From Fluviispira multicolorata (GTDB taxonomy: Bacteria; Bdellovibrionota_B; Oligoflexia; Silvanigrellales; Silvanigrellaceae): 64,000 nucleotides of DNA. Each line of letters starts with the position of its first letter. Within the stretch, counting starts at the first letter, position 1. Below, piece by piece: positions 10,601 through 17,738 of this stretch. The DNA lies in the NCBI RefSeq assembly GCF_009208585.1, contig NZ_WFLN01000005.1:269470-333469 (forward strand), in the 5' to 3' direction. Position numbers and translations under genes: made by a program. The notes below the pieces were generated by a model that made no database searches, was not told the DNA's origin, and worked only from the letters and a program-made list of their open reading frames with translations.

Positions 10601-10680
10601 GATCATGGAGAGGATTTTGTGAAGGAGTTCCTCGACCTGTTTCAGATGTGATTGTCCTAAAAGAGAAAAGGTCAAATTGA
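7603..10680 (+). CDS. CotH kinase domain fused to a phosphodiester glycosidase (NAGPA) domain, probable lipoprotein
   Basis: A 1025-residue surface or periplasmic protein. The N-terminus is a signal peptide ending in NISC, a plausible but non-canonical lipobox. Residues 140-520 are CotH-like: RGKGSLKNPKQSF (about 177, matching the RGNSSW..PKKSY region), SSMIREKFGHDL, VFIEGEYYGVY, and PWDLDM (about 406), the metal-binding motif of the CotH protein kinases. Residues 570-1020 match the phosphodiester alpha-GlcNAcase/DUF2233 family: GITGGFF, HPRTALCF, LVLVDGRKR and NLDGGSS (about 979). CotH enzymes phosphorylate spore-coat proteins, whereas NAGPA domains cleave sugar-phosphodiesters. The 385-base AT-rich upstream gap and convergent neighbour suggest a monocistronic unit. 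The target is unknown. Confidence 0.85.
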   Translation: MNLNYKSCIVFWFLLVIINISCRNIEKEKIFINRDLTYVKSVDSLNRKVFVDNKNGFIIVQGINKQNELENNKEEVIFQFEEGYEIYINNTLMANNLIKISDILSVYNNNVPTDISIIIKKNFESFEVKRFLLTFSKLPIFEIQKNSIQNHPIINDNILTFTDGLSTENLQAKIKMNTRGKGSLKNPKQSFALYGDNDLSKIFKEKFNVYSKSNEYSLYSSYLDSSMIREKFGHDLFNRQIAGNSIHENINMSYIDVFIEGEYYGVYALMNTVNPSDLVFKNDSENLFNMFEMNNQNVYSIKKNNEDVLRDALLGKKGDLFSVSKLHKNGAGLASFANRNVICNPNFIQFFDKNYSQAYLSTILATQALDNITNNVHLAVYPALSKNSIWNTNELFSQDFKIYYIPWDLDMSLGAVGWMKDGAFDIDYSNYKEIYNNKAINTKLTYNVSIENQASLLTCYTRTNSEHILFRNNFNKYWLENKRTSENHFNNIRLKNHLNNLFTHLEENGAYAREFKRWSSRSGSKFTTYDLNKMMNWIDNRLEYIEKNFLNIETKQLIKYKKLFGIKDHSNVNVIDFNPSQVQLAIETKNFTSGSSSNSNDKNIFNNGALTILDLLKQDDKNIAGITGGFFEYWHNGNFVHYQDNNLNKEDINNHFSIFNTKMISTCSETNEYPKDGVVTLPIGILKINDKWYSSEDNFTDVVGWNDKGEYKIDRVKVIWDVLFADGTSILNGFNNLGSSYIMSSPKINVFRSDTILQSGSTDYLEKNIEPKRRSHNVVIYFDTFSERTRTPEGGLEVIVENDIITDINDNGNNFIPKNGFVVSVSRNYIENELIKLDFRRLKVGERLKSDFKFYNERNEIAHTFNDMTFIRGKVQALVINNKSAIVHTFGHPRNPFVDSNRTVRNLVQYLDVDFFGKKHPRTALCFRKGKLNDDGSLNEAEKNWALVLVDGRKRTSFGMTLVELSQYLVNKLNCDDAINLDGGSSANMIADGLKMNVSGSWRGFCEGVPRPVSDVIVLKEKRSN

Positions 10681-10694
10681 TCATTTGACCTTTT
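10666..10694. terminator. Bidirectional terminator overlapping two stop codons
   Basis: A perfect 12-bp inverted repeat (AAAAGGTCAAAT / ATTTGACCTTTT) with a 5-base loop gives T-runs on both strands. The stop codons of both convergent genes (10678-10680 and 10683-10681) fall in its loop, so the two genes abut without spacer and share one terminator. Confidence 0.85.
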
Positions 10695-11352
10695 TAAGTC
10701 TTTTATAAACTTCTCTGATATCAATAGGATATTTAGGATCTTGAACGGCTTCTATAGGAAGTTGTAAGTTTTCTGCAATAATTTCTTGAATACGCGAAAG
10801 GTGTAAGTTTGTTCGTTCCAATTGACTTTTTTTAGCCCACTTTGCGGCTGCAACAATAAGGCTTGAAACTTGATCTGCGGTGAGTTTTTCGGTGTTGATT
10901 GTTACGTCAAAGTCGCTGTGATCATCAATATCAAGACCATAAAGTCTTAAATATCTTTTTCTGTTTTGCTCATCACGCTTGAGAGTTTTATAAAGAACCT
11001 GCTCATAACTGGATTCTTTTTCGGACTCTCTGCGATTGATACGTGTGGCACGGATTTCAAGTGGAGCATGTAACCAAATGCGTAATTCCGCATCCATTAA
11101 CCAAGCCGCAAGGCGAGTTCCAACCACAATATTTTCATTAGATATTGCATTACGAATTAAGGTTAAGTCTGTTAAATAATCATAAATAAGATTTGTACTC
11201 GCTTCTTTATGAATATCTTCAAAATTTAAGGATAAATCACGCGCCAAATCGCGGAAAGTATAGTTTACTATTTTGAGCTGAAGGGCTTTACCGACATTTG
11301 TTGTCGCTGTTGTATTACCGCATCCGCTATGTCCTGAAATTGCAATTCTCAT
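10681..11352 (-). CDS. Cytidylate-kinase-like P-loop protein
   Basis: A 223-residue nucleoside-monophosphate-kinase-like protein. I chose the ATG at 11352 because it has a GGAG site seven bases upstream; two earlier in-frame codons lack one. The P-loop reads GHSGCGNTT, so the universally important lysine is Asn. The mid-protein NIVVGTRLAAWLM and the LID-like IRATRINRRESEKE resemble the Cmk-2/AAA_33 group. The C-terminal 60 residues are an extra basic helix region. I recall the GCGNTT variant from related spirochaete and deltaproteobacterial proteins, so it is probably a family trait rather than a mutation. Whether it phosphorylates CMP is unproven. It lies divergent from gatC. Confidence 0.7.
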   Translation of the reverse strand: MRIAISGHSGCGNTTATTNVGKALQLKIVNYTFRDLARDLSLNFEDIHKEASTNLIYDYLTDLTLIRNAISNENIVVGTRLAAWLMDAELRIWLHAPLEIRATRINRRESEKESSYEQVLYKTLKRDEQNRKRYLRLYGLDIDDHSDFDVTINTEKLTADQVSSLIVAAAKWAKKSQLERTNLHLSRIQEIIAENLQLPIEAVQDPKYPIDIREVYKRLKKVK

Positions 11353-11472
11353 GAGAGTCTCCATTTTTACGCGTCGCTTTATCCATAAATGCATTTGTTA
11401 GTTGATTCAATGCCCTTGTCAGATTAGTTTAGCAAATTGTCTATTGGATAGCTTTGAAAGGATTTTTCATTT

Positions 11473-11808
11473 ATGACAACAGATTTTTCTCGTGAATCCG
11501 TAAAACGTATTGCTGAACTGAGTCGGTTGCATCTGTCGGAAGATGAAATAACTCAATATCAAAAAGAACTTGCTAAAATTATTCAAGCTTTTAATGCTCT
11601 TTCGCAAGTTCCATTACCTAAAGAGCTTCTAGGCGATGCTCGTTCTGCTTTGGGTATGGCTAAAGGGATAGGAGCAGATGACTCTCTTTCTCGTATGTGT
11701 TCCGATGAAGCAAAAAATTCAATTGCCACACATGATTTTCTTGCTCAATCGCCAGATAGAGAAGGTGTTTTTGTAAGAGTTCCAGCAATTTTAGCTTCTT
11801 CAACTTAA
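11473..11808 (+). CDS. gatC: Asp-tRNA(Asn)/Glu-tRNA(Gln) amidotransferase subunit C
   Basis: Small subunit (111 residues) that stabilises the GatCAB complex, which converts mischarged Glu-tRNA(Gln) or Asp-tRNA(Asn) to the amidated form. The N-terminal helix pattern SVKRIAELSRLHLSEDEI and the LSQVPLP segment are typical. It is the first gene of gatC-gatA-gatB, with 17 bases before gatA. An AAGGA site precedes the ATG. Its presence implies that the organism lacks one or both of the direct Gln/Asn tRNA synthetase routes, which is inference from pathway knowledge. Confidence 0.93.
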   Translation: MTTDFSRESVKRIAELSRLHLSEDEITQYQKELAKIIQAFNALSQVPLPKELLGDARSALGMAKGIGADDSLSRMCSDEAKNSIATHDFLAQSPDREGVFVRVPAILASST

Positions 11809-11825
11809 TGATAAGAGAATAAATT

Positions 11826-13307
11826 ATGAGTTATAAAAATCAATTTTCTTCTGTATATGTTAATGAATTGAAAGAACATACAGCAATGTCATTGGTGAAA
11901 ACATTTTGTTCTGGAGAAAGAAAACCAAGTCAATATCTAGAACAATTATTTGAGCATATTGAAAGAATCAATCCTGAATTGAATGCAATAACCAGTTTGC
12001 AAAAAGAATATGCACTTTTACGTGCAAAAGAATTAGAAGCTAAAAAGCCAGAAGCACATCAAATGCTTTATGGAGTGCCAATTGTTATAAAAGAAAATAT
12101 TCAAAAAGTTGATTTTCCAGTGGAATGTGCTTCGAAAATGCTAAAAGGTTATCGAGGGCAATTCAATGCAACGGTTATTGAATCTTTAGAAAATGCAGGA
12201 GCAATTATCATTGGCAGCGCAAATATGGATGAGTTTGCTATGGGATCAGCGAATGAACACAGCTCTCATGGTGTGGTGCGCAATCCACATGACCCTAAGC
12301 GTGTGAGTGGAGGATCAAGTGGAGGATCTTCAGTTGCATGTGCTGCTGGTTTTGCTCCGATCACTTTAGGGTCTGACACGGGTGGCAGTGTGCGCGAACC
12401 TGCGGCATTTTGTGGAATTTATGGTTTTAAACCAACTTATGGTCGTGTTTCTCGTTATGGATTGGTGGCATTTGGTTCGAGTCTCGATCAAATTTCTCCT
12501 TTTGCGAGATCGGTTGAAGATTTAGATCTTGTTTTAAAAGTTATTGCACATGAAGACCCATTAGATTCAACTTCTTTAAGAGGCTGTTACGAATCTCAAA
12601 TAGAAAAATATACTTTAAAAGGAAAAAAAATTGGGGTTATTCGCAGCCTTTTAAAGGCTGGTTTAGATGACAATGTATTGCAAGAGTTTCAATCTCTAGA
12701 AGAAAATCTGAAAAAATATGGAGTTGAGTTCGTCGATATCGAAATTCCATCCTTAGAACACACTCTGAGTGTTTATTATGTGATTGCTTGTGCTGAAGCG
12801 TCTAGTAACTTATCGCGATATGATGGAATCCGCTTTGGTCATCGCGCAGAAGGAACTGAAGACCTTAATGATCTATATAGTAAATCTCGTTCGGAAGGGT
12901 TTGGTGCTGAAGTTAAGCGTAGAATTATGTTAGGAACTTTTGCATTGAGTGCTGGTTATTATGATGCATTTTATGGACGTGCACTTGCTGTTCGGGATAT
13001 GATGGCAAAAGAATTTGCTTCAGTTTTTGAAAAATTAGATTTTATTTATATGCCAACAGCACCAACAAGTGCTTTTAAATTTGGTGAAAACTCTCACGAT
13101 CCTCTCAAAGAATATCTCTATGATGTCTTTACTATTCCAGCCAATTTGACGGGCATTCCTGCTATTTCTGTTCCAACAAAAGTTGGGATGGGATGCCTAC
13201 CTGTGGGTGTTCAGTTTATGGCGGCGAAAGGACGAGACGCAGAATTAATTGCATTTGCATCTGCACTTGAAAAAACAAAGCTCATTGGAACAACAGCATT
13301 GGTGTGA
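11826..13307 (+). CDS. gatA: Asp-tRNA(Asn)/Glu-tRNA(Gln) amidotransferase subunit A
   Basis: Amidase subunit that releases ammonia from glutamine for the amidotransferase. It has 493 residues, the normal length. The Ser-cisSer-Lys triad is visible: Lys in PIVIKENI (about 90), cis-Ser in the amidase signature GGSSGGSSVACAAGFAP (starts about 161) and the nucleophilic Ser in GSDTGGSVREP (about 188). It sits between gatC and gatB in the same orientation with short gaps, consistent with one operon. Confidence 0.97.
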   Translation: MSYKNQFSSVYVNELKEHTAMSLVKTFCSGERKPSQYLEQLFEHIERINPELNAITSLQKEYALLRAKELEAKKPEAHQMLYGVPIVIKENIQKVDFPVECASKMLKGYRGQFNATVIESLENAGAIIIGSANMDEFAMGSANEHSSHGVVRNPHDPKRVSGGSSGGSSVACAAGFAPITLGSDTGGSVREPAAFCGIYGFKPTYGRVSRYGLVAFGSSLDQISPFARSVEDLDLVLKVIAHEDPLDSTSLRGCYESQIEKYTLKGKKIGVIRSLLKAGLDDNVLQEFQSLEENLKKYGVEFVDIEIPSLEHTLSVYYVIACAEASSNLSRYDGIRFGHRAEGTEDLNDLYSKSRSEGFGAEVKRRIMLGTFALSAGYYDAFYGRALAVRDMMAKEFASVFEKLDFIYMPTAPTSAFKFGENSHDPLKEYLYDVFTIPANLTGIPAISVPTKVGMGCLPVGVQFMAAKGRDAELIAFASALEKTKLIGTTALV

Positions 13308-13333
13308 AAATTTTTAAAAGGTAACAGAAAACT

Positions 13334-14833
13334 ATGAGTGAAAATAATTTAACAAGTTATCCAAATGTTCTTGAGATAATGAAAAAATATGATGTTGTTA
13401 TTGGCATTGAAGTACACTGTCAACTTGCAACAAAGAGTAAAATGTTTAGTCATGCTAAAAATGCTTATGGAGATTCTCCAAATTCAAATATAGATCCTAC
13501 TTGTTTAGGTTTACCCGGAGCATTACCAACAATAAATGAAGAGTGTGTTAACTTAGCAATACGTATGGGGCTTGCTCTTAAGAGTGAAATTCAACCTGTA
13601 AGTGTTTTTGCCCGCAAGAACTATTTTTATCCTGACCTACCTAAGGGTTATCAAATCACTCAATATGATAAACCTATTTGTTTAGGAGGTGAGTTGATTT
13701 TACCAAATGGTAAAAAAATAAATATTGAACGTGTGCAAATTGAAGAAGATGCTGGAAAAAATATACACGTCGGAGCTACCTCTCTCGTCGATTACAATCG
13801 ATCAGGTGTTGGACTCATTGAAATTGTCAGTGCGCCTGACATGACTTCACCAGAAGAAGCCAGTGATTATCTGCGCAAACTCCACAGCTATGTTGTTAAT
13901 TTAGATATTTCTGATGGTGATTTAGAGCGTGGAAATTTTCGTGCCGATGCAAATGTCTCAATTATGCCTAAAGATTCCAAAGTTTTTGGTCAGCGTTGTG
14001 AAATTAAAAATGTAAACTCATTTAAATACCTCGAAAAAGCAATTGCCTATGAAATTGAACGTCAATACGAAGTGATTGAGGCAGGTGGAAAAATCCATAT
14101 GGAAACACGTGGGTATGATAGTGAAAAAAATATAACAGTTGGGCAACGTAGCAAAGAATCTGCAAAGGATTATCGTTATTTTCCAGAGCCTGATTTACCT
14201 CCCCTTATTGTTTCATTAGAGAGAATAGAAAAAGTTAAAAAACTTATGCCTGAGCTGCCAGAAAGTAAAGCAGCAAGATTTACTGAAAAGTACTCTCTTC
14301 CTGAATATGATGCAAAGGTCATAACCGCATCTCGTATAAACAGCAGTTATTTTGAATCACTTGTAACATCGCTTCTTGGGAAAGTAGAACCAAAAAATAT
14401 TTCAAACTATTTTATGACTGATGTTATGAGAGCAAGTAAATTATTTGCAGAGGCAAAGGGAATTTCTCTTGACGAATTGCTTGAAGTACCTGTTTCTTTA
14501 GAAAATAGTATTTCACTTTTAAGTTTGCAAGCTTCAGGAACAATTAGTGGAAGAATTGCTAAAGAAATTTTTGAAGAAATGATTTCAACTGGAAAATCAC
14601 CAGTTGAAATTGTTAAGGAAAAAAACTTAGTGCAGATATCTGATGACACGTCCATAGCAAAAATATGTGAACAAGTTATCTTAGATAATCCAGAACAACT
14701 TTCTCAATATTTGTCTGGCAAAGAAAAATTATTTGGTTTCTTTGTAGGACAAACAATGAAAATTTCTGGTGGCAAATTAAATCCAGCAAAAGTGAATGAA
14801 ATGTTAAAAAAATTACTTGATTCCAAAAAGTAA
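13334..14833 (+). CDS. gatB: Asp-tRNA(Asn)/Glu-tRNA(Gln) amidotransferase subunit B
   Basis: Kinase/transamidase subunit that activates the mischarged aminoacyl-tRNA with ATP. It has 499 residues, slightly longer than many homologues owing to a 15-residue N-terminal extension before DVVIGIEVHCQL. Signature stretches are KNYFYPDLPKGYQITQYD, IERVQIEEDAGK and SGVGLIEIVSAPDM. The C-terminal YqeY-like helical tail (from about 350) is complete and ends in NPAKVNEMLKKLL. It is the last gene of the gat operon and converges on the TetR gene. Confidence 0.97.
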   Translation: MSENNLTSYPNVLEIMKKYDVVIGIEVHCQLATKSKMFSHAKNAYGDSPNSNIDPTCLGLPGALPTINEECVNLAIRMGLALKSEIQPVSVFARKNYFYPDLPKGYQITQYDKPICLGGELILPNGKKINIERVQIEEDAGKNIHVGATSLVDYNRSGVGLIEIVSAPDMTSPEEASDYLRKLHSYVVNLDISDGDLERGNFRADANVSIMPKDSKVFGQRCEIKNVNSFKYLEKAIAYEIERQYEVIEAGGKIHMETRGYDSEKNITVGQRSKESAKDYRYFPEPDLPPLIVSLERIEKVKKLMPELPESKAARFTEKYSLPEYDAKVITASRINSSYFESLVTSLLGKVEPKNISNYFMTDVMRASKLFAEAKGISLDELLEVPVSLENSISLLSLQASGTISGRIAKEIFEEMISTGKSPVEIVKEKNLVQISDDTSIAKICEQVILDNPEQLSQYLSGKEKLFGFFVGQTMKISGGKLNPAKVNEMLKKLLDSKK

Positions 14834-14856
14834 TTTTAATTTCATTTTAAATAAGG

Positions 14857-14884
14857 TTCCACCGAGTTTTTAAATTCGGTGGAA
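14857..14884. repeat. 9-bp inverted repeat between convergent gatB and tetR
   Basis: TTCCACCGA and TCGGTGGAA flank a 10-base loop 24 bases after gatB. It is GC-rich for this genome and well placed to end gatB transcription, but neither strand has a following T-run, so a Rho-independent terminator cannot be claimed with certainty. Confidence 0.5.
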
Positions 14885-15059
14885 TATCCAACCTATTAGC
14901 ATTGTCTGTTTATATTAAATTGATTATAACTGAGTGTTAGGAAATTGTCAAATTTTTATTCCTCTAACGTGCTAAAATTAATAAGCAAAGAGTATTAAAT
15001 GAAAAATTATTAAGAATCTTTTGAGAGGTTTTTTTATTTGAATTTGAATTAAATAAAAT

Positions 15060-15695
15060 CTATCTAATTCCTGTCGTGAATATATTAATATACTGCTTTG
15101 CTAATTCAAGGCATTCATCGCGTGGAATGCATAATAATGCTTGTCTATTAAATCCAATCATATACGACAAAGAATAAATCATCATAACCAATGCTTCACA
15201 GTTACAAGTAGCAGAAATTTCACCTTGTTTTTGTTTGAGTCTAAAAAATTCAATTTGTGATTTTAAAAAATCCATATTTTTAAATCTAATTTTAAAGTCT
15301 TCGAATTCAGGGTCGGTGAGAGCTCTTGAAAGAATAACACGAATTAGCTGTTCGCTTTCTTTAAATTTATCTATATAAACTTTCATTATTAAATAAATTT
15401 GATCTTCAATTTTGTTAGTCTCACATAAACAGTCTAAGATATCTTTTTGGCTGTTGACTCGACCATTATTTATAACAGCAATGAGAAGATCTGATTTTGA
15501 TTTAAAATAGCGAAACAAAAGCCCATCTGAACATTTAGCTTCTTTTGCAATGTCACGTATAGTGGCTGCATCATATCCTTTTTCTGCAAAGACTTTTTTT
15601 GCGCTACAAATGAAATCGTCAAAGCGATCTTCTCTGTTTTTTCTTTGGCGTTTAGGGATAGGTTTTGAGCTAACGTCTGAGAGTTCTGTATACAT
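15060..15695 (-). CDS. TetR/AcrR-family transcriptional regulator
   Basis: A 211-residue repressor with a standard N-terminal helix-turn-helix at about residues 25-70 (AKKVFAEKGYDAATIRDIAK then GLLFRYFKSKSDL) and a helical ligand-binding C-terminal domain of no recognised type. A basic leader (PKRQRKNRED) precedes the HTH. Two inverted repeats just upstream (15718-15741 and 15760-15777) look like its operators, suggesting autoregulation. No efflux or enzyme gene lies divergently beside it, so the regulon cannot be inferred from context. Confidence 0.88.
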   Translation of the reverse strand: MYTELSDVSSKPIPKRQRKNREDRFDDFICSAKKVFAEKGYDAATIRDIAKEAKCSDGLLFRYFKSKSDLLIAVINNGRVNSQKDILDCLCETNKIEDQIYLIMKVYIDKFKESEQLIRVILSRALTDPEFEDFKIRFKNMDFLKSQIEFFRLKQKQGEISATCNCEALVMMIYSLSYMIGFNRQALLCIPRDECLELAKQYINIFTTGIR

Positions 15696-15717
15696 AGTAA
15701 TTTCTGCGCTTTCTCTA

Positions 15718-15741
15718 TTGAGTAAGTATTCAATTACTCAA
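15718..15741. promoter_or_regulatory. Probable TetR operator, 8-bp perfect inverted repeat
   Basis: TTGAGTAA and TTACTCAA flank an 8-base spacer. The 24-bp size and 16-bp centre-to-centre geometry suit a TetR dimer. It begins 22 bases upstream of the TetR start codon, where it would cover the promoter or early transcript. Confidence 0.6.
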
Positions 15742-15759
15742 CTGTAATTTAGTGCGTAT

Positions 15760-15777
15760 CTCATTACTGCGTATGAG
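15760..15777. promoter_or_regulatory. Second, weaker inverted repeat upstream of the TetR gene
   Basis: CTCAT and ATGAG arms are separated by the same 8-base spacing as the stronger site 20 bp nearer the gene, and share the CTCA/TGAG core. This may be a second half of a two-site operator. The short arms make it a tentative call. Confidence 0.35.
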
Positions 15778-15825
15778 TCAAGTGGAAGTTACTATAACAA
15801 AATGATATCTTTTTATAAAATAGAG

Positions 15826-16233
15826 TTATCTGAGTTTTTCTGGTTGGGTATCATAAACGCGTGGAAGTTCTTTAGACCAACGAATTAATTGAGCTTGTTC
15901 ATTGCGTAAATAGTCGGATACTTTCTTCATTTTTGGATCTGTGCGCATTTCATCAATGATATCTTGTAATGTGAGTATTCGATCTGATTGAACTTCAAGG
16001 GACATAATATTATCCATTATTGAATTAAATGTATCTTTTTCATCAGGAGTAAGGCCTGTTGTAATTGAGTGACGATGAAATTTATTAATCATATCTTTAT
16101 CAGTGTTTATGACGACTGTTCCATCTTCACGTTTGTCCTCTACAACCCCAGGGTTTGTATAAATACCGACCTTTGACACATAATCACCTACCTGTATAAA
16201 TGCGCCTTTTTGGGGGGGGGGAATATAAACCAT
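15826..16233 (-). CDS. Small conserved-type protein with a poly-C tract after its start
   Basis: A 135-residue soluble protein I do not recognise. The ATG at 16233 is set by a strong GAGGAGG site seven bases upstream. After four codons the gene runs through ten consecutive C residues, encoding Pro-Pro-Pro, then five A. The N-terminal half looks like a small beta-barrel (FIQVGDYVSKVGIYT..GVVEDKREDGTVVINTD), and the C-terminal half is charged helices. A gain or loss of one C would abolish the product after a few codons. It lies 28 bases after the next small gene on the same strand and probably shares its transcript. Confidence 0.75.
   Translation of the reverse strand: MVYIPPPQKGAFIQVGDYVSKVGIYTNPGVVEDKREDGTVVINTDKDMINKFHRHSITTGLTPDEKDTFNSIMDNIMSLEVQSDRILTLQDIIDEMRTDPKMKKVSDYLRNEQAQLIRWSKELPRVYDTQPEKLR
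16212..16221. repeat. Homopolymeric G10/C10 tract inside a coding start
   Basis: Ten G on the plus strand (ten C in the gene) in a genome that is otherwise strongly AT-rich. It sits within codons 5-8 of the gene ending at 15826. Such tracts slip during replication and are the classic basis of phase variation. They are also frequent sites of sequencing error. Confidence 0.85.
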
Positions 16234-16261
16234 GAACAATCCTCCTCAGAATGTGTGCTTA

Positions 16262-16642
16262 TTAAATTCCTAAAGTAATCGGATCAACCGCAAAATTTTC
16301 AGGTGCAAACTTTTCTCTGACAATTCTATATTGCAATTCATTTTCTAAATATTTTATGACGCGTTGATCTGTATTGCCATTTTTTAAGCTTTCAATTTTT
16401 GCGTAAAGATCTCTTATCTCTTGTCTTTTTTCTTCGCCTTCAATATCGGAGAGTGAAGTCTTGTAAGCATCTTTAAGTTTAGGTTCAAGTCCATTTTTAA
16501 TTCCTGTTTGAGCTGTATCTTGAATCTTTTCAAAATCAGGATCAAGAATTATTTTCCCAGTTTTTGGATTTGTTTTTTCCACTCGAATGGGATCTCCATT
16601 TCGAGTCCAAACGATATCATTTGGAACGATCGCTAGGGTCAT
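16262..16642 (-). CDS. Small hypothetical protein paired with the poly-C gene
   Basis: A 126-residue soluble protein of unknown family, with an AGGA ribosome site. It begins with a short beta-rich segment (NDIVWTRNGDPIRVEKTNPKTG) and continues as charged, probably coiled helices. Its layout, a small beta module followed by helices, echoes that of the following gene, and the two may be a functional pair. No signal peptide or membrane segment is visible. The function is not recognisable. Confidence 0.7.
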   Translation of the reverse strand: MTLAIVPNDIVWTRNGDPIRVEKTNPKTGKIILDPDFEKIQDTAQTGIKNGLEPKLKDAYKTSLSDIEGEEKRQEIRDLYAKIESLKNGNTDQRVIKYLENELQYRIVREKFAPENFAVDPITLGI

Positions 16643-16754
16643 GGCATTATCCTATCTTTGAAATGAGATCATGTTCTCTTTTTATTTTTAACTGATTCTT
16701 ATTTTTTGAGTGAGGCATTTTTTATCGAAAGGACAGAGAATTGACATTTTATAA

Positions 16755-17738
16755 TTATTTTGAATTTCGCGGAGTGAGAATTCTAATGTTTTCTTGTTGA
16801 AAATTATAGAGTTCTTTAGTGAAGGAAAATGATTTTTCAGAAGATTTTTGTATTCCATCAGCATCGAATATTTTTTTAAAATCTGTATTTTTCTCTTGTA
16901 CACAAAACTCTAAACCGTCAATTAATGATTTAGAAATTTCAATAGGAATTTTAGGATTTTCAACAATAACTTTCATTGGAATACTTTGAGAAACACCGAG
17001 AATAGTAAAATGTCCTATTTGTGAACCAATTTTAATTGGAATTGAATTTGGAAATTTTTTTTCCAAAAAATTTTCTGAAATTACTCCAGCTGTTGCAAGT
17101 TCTTCTTCAATAGACTGTAAAACTGAGTCATAATCTCCTACAAAAATTGCACTGTTTGGAAAAATATTTCTTTGTAGAAAATACATTCTCGGAACTAAAA
17201 AGCCCACATCACTTTCAGGAGTTGTATAAGCAATTGTTGAGTTATTAAAAAAAAGAACTGTATTTTCATTTTGAAAAGTAAAAATATTGAGTGAGAGTCC
17301 TGATTTATTTAAATAACTTTTCCACACAGAAGTTTTACCAATAATGATTGAACGTGTAGAAGGAGATCCTTTATTTAATAAAACAAGAATACTTCGCAAA
17401 GAGGTTTTTGCAGAGGCTCCTACGTAAGATAAAGCACTCATTAACGCAAATTGTGCATTTCCACGTGAAAGTGCTGAAATAACGGCTTTATCGTCGGTAG
17501 CATAATTAAAGTGAATTCGATATCCCGTTTTATTTTCAATACAGTTTTCTAAATTTGTCACTGCAGTTTCATCGACATGCAAAAATTCTGAACTTTCTAA
17601 ATAAAACTCAACTGGAAGTGCCTTTGAGCCCAGTTCTGGGGAATTAAAGCACATTTGTGTACAACTGGTTAATAGAACTATACTAATAATAAGATATAAA
17701 TGAAATATAGTTTTAGCTTTCAGTGAATTAAATTTCAT
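16755..17738 (-). CDS. PhnD-like substrate-binding lipoprotein without transporter genes
   Basis: A 327-residue lipoprotein. The signal peptide ends in the lipobox LTSC, putting the lipidated Cys at about residue 26. The mature protein has the periplasmic phosphate/phosphonate-binding fold typified by PhnD: IHFNYATDDKAVISALSRGNAQFALMS-like strand/helix order and a later hinge near TILGVSQ. Its start follows the stop of the preceding gene directly, so the two are translationally coupled. No permease or ATPase is nearby, which suggests an orphan binding protein that may serve as a sensor or envelope factor. Confidence 0.75.
   Translation of the reverse strand: MKFNSLKAKTIFHLYLIISIVLLTSCTQMCFNSPELGSKALPVEFYLESSEFLHVDETAVTNLENCIENKTGYRIHFNYATDDKAVISALSRGNAQFALMSALSYVGASAKTSLRSILVLLNKGSPSTRSIIIGKTSVWKSYLNKSGLSLNIFTFQNENTVLFFNNSTIAYTTPESDVGFLVPRMYFLQRNIFPNSAIFVGDYDSVLQSIEEELATAGVISENFLEKKFPNSIPIKIGSQIGHFTILGVSQSIPMKVIVENPKIPIEISKSLIDGLEFCVQEKNTDFKKIFDADGIQKSSEKSFSFTKELYNFQQENIRILTPRNSK

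Noticed and set aside
14857..14884. gatB terminator
   Set aside because: The inverted repeat is real but lacks a T-run on both strands, so it is listed only as a repeat.
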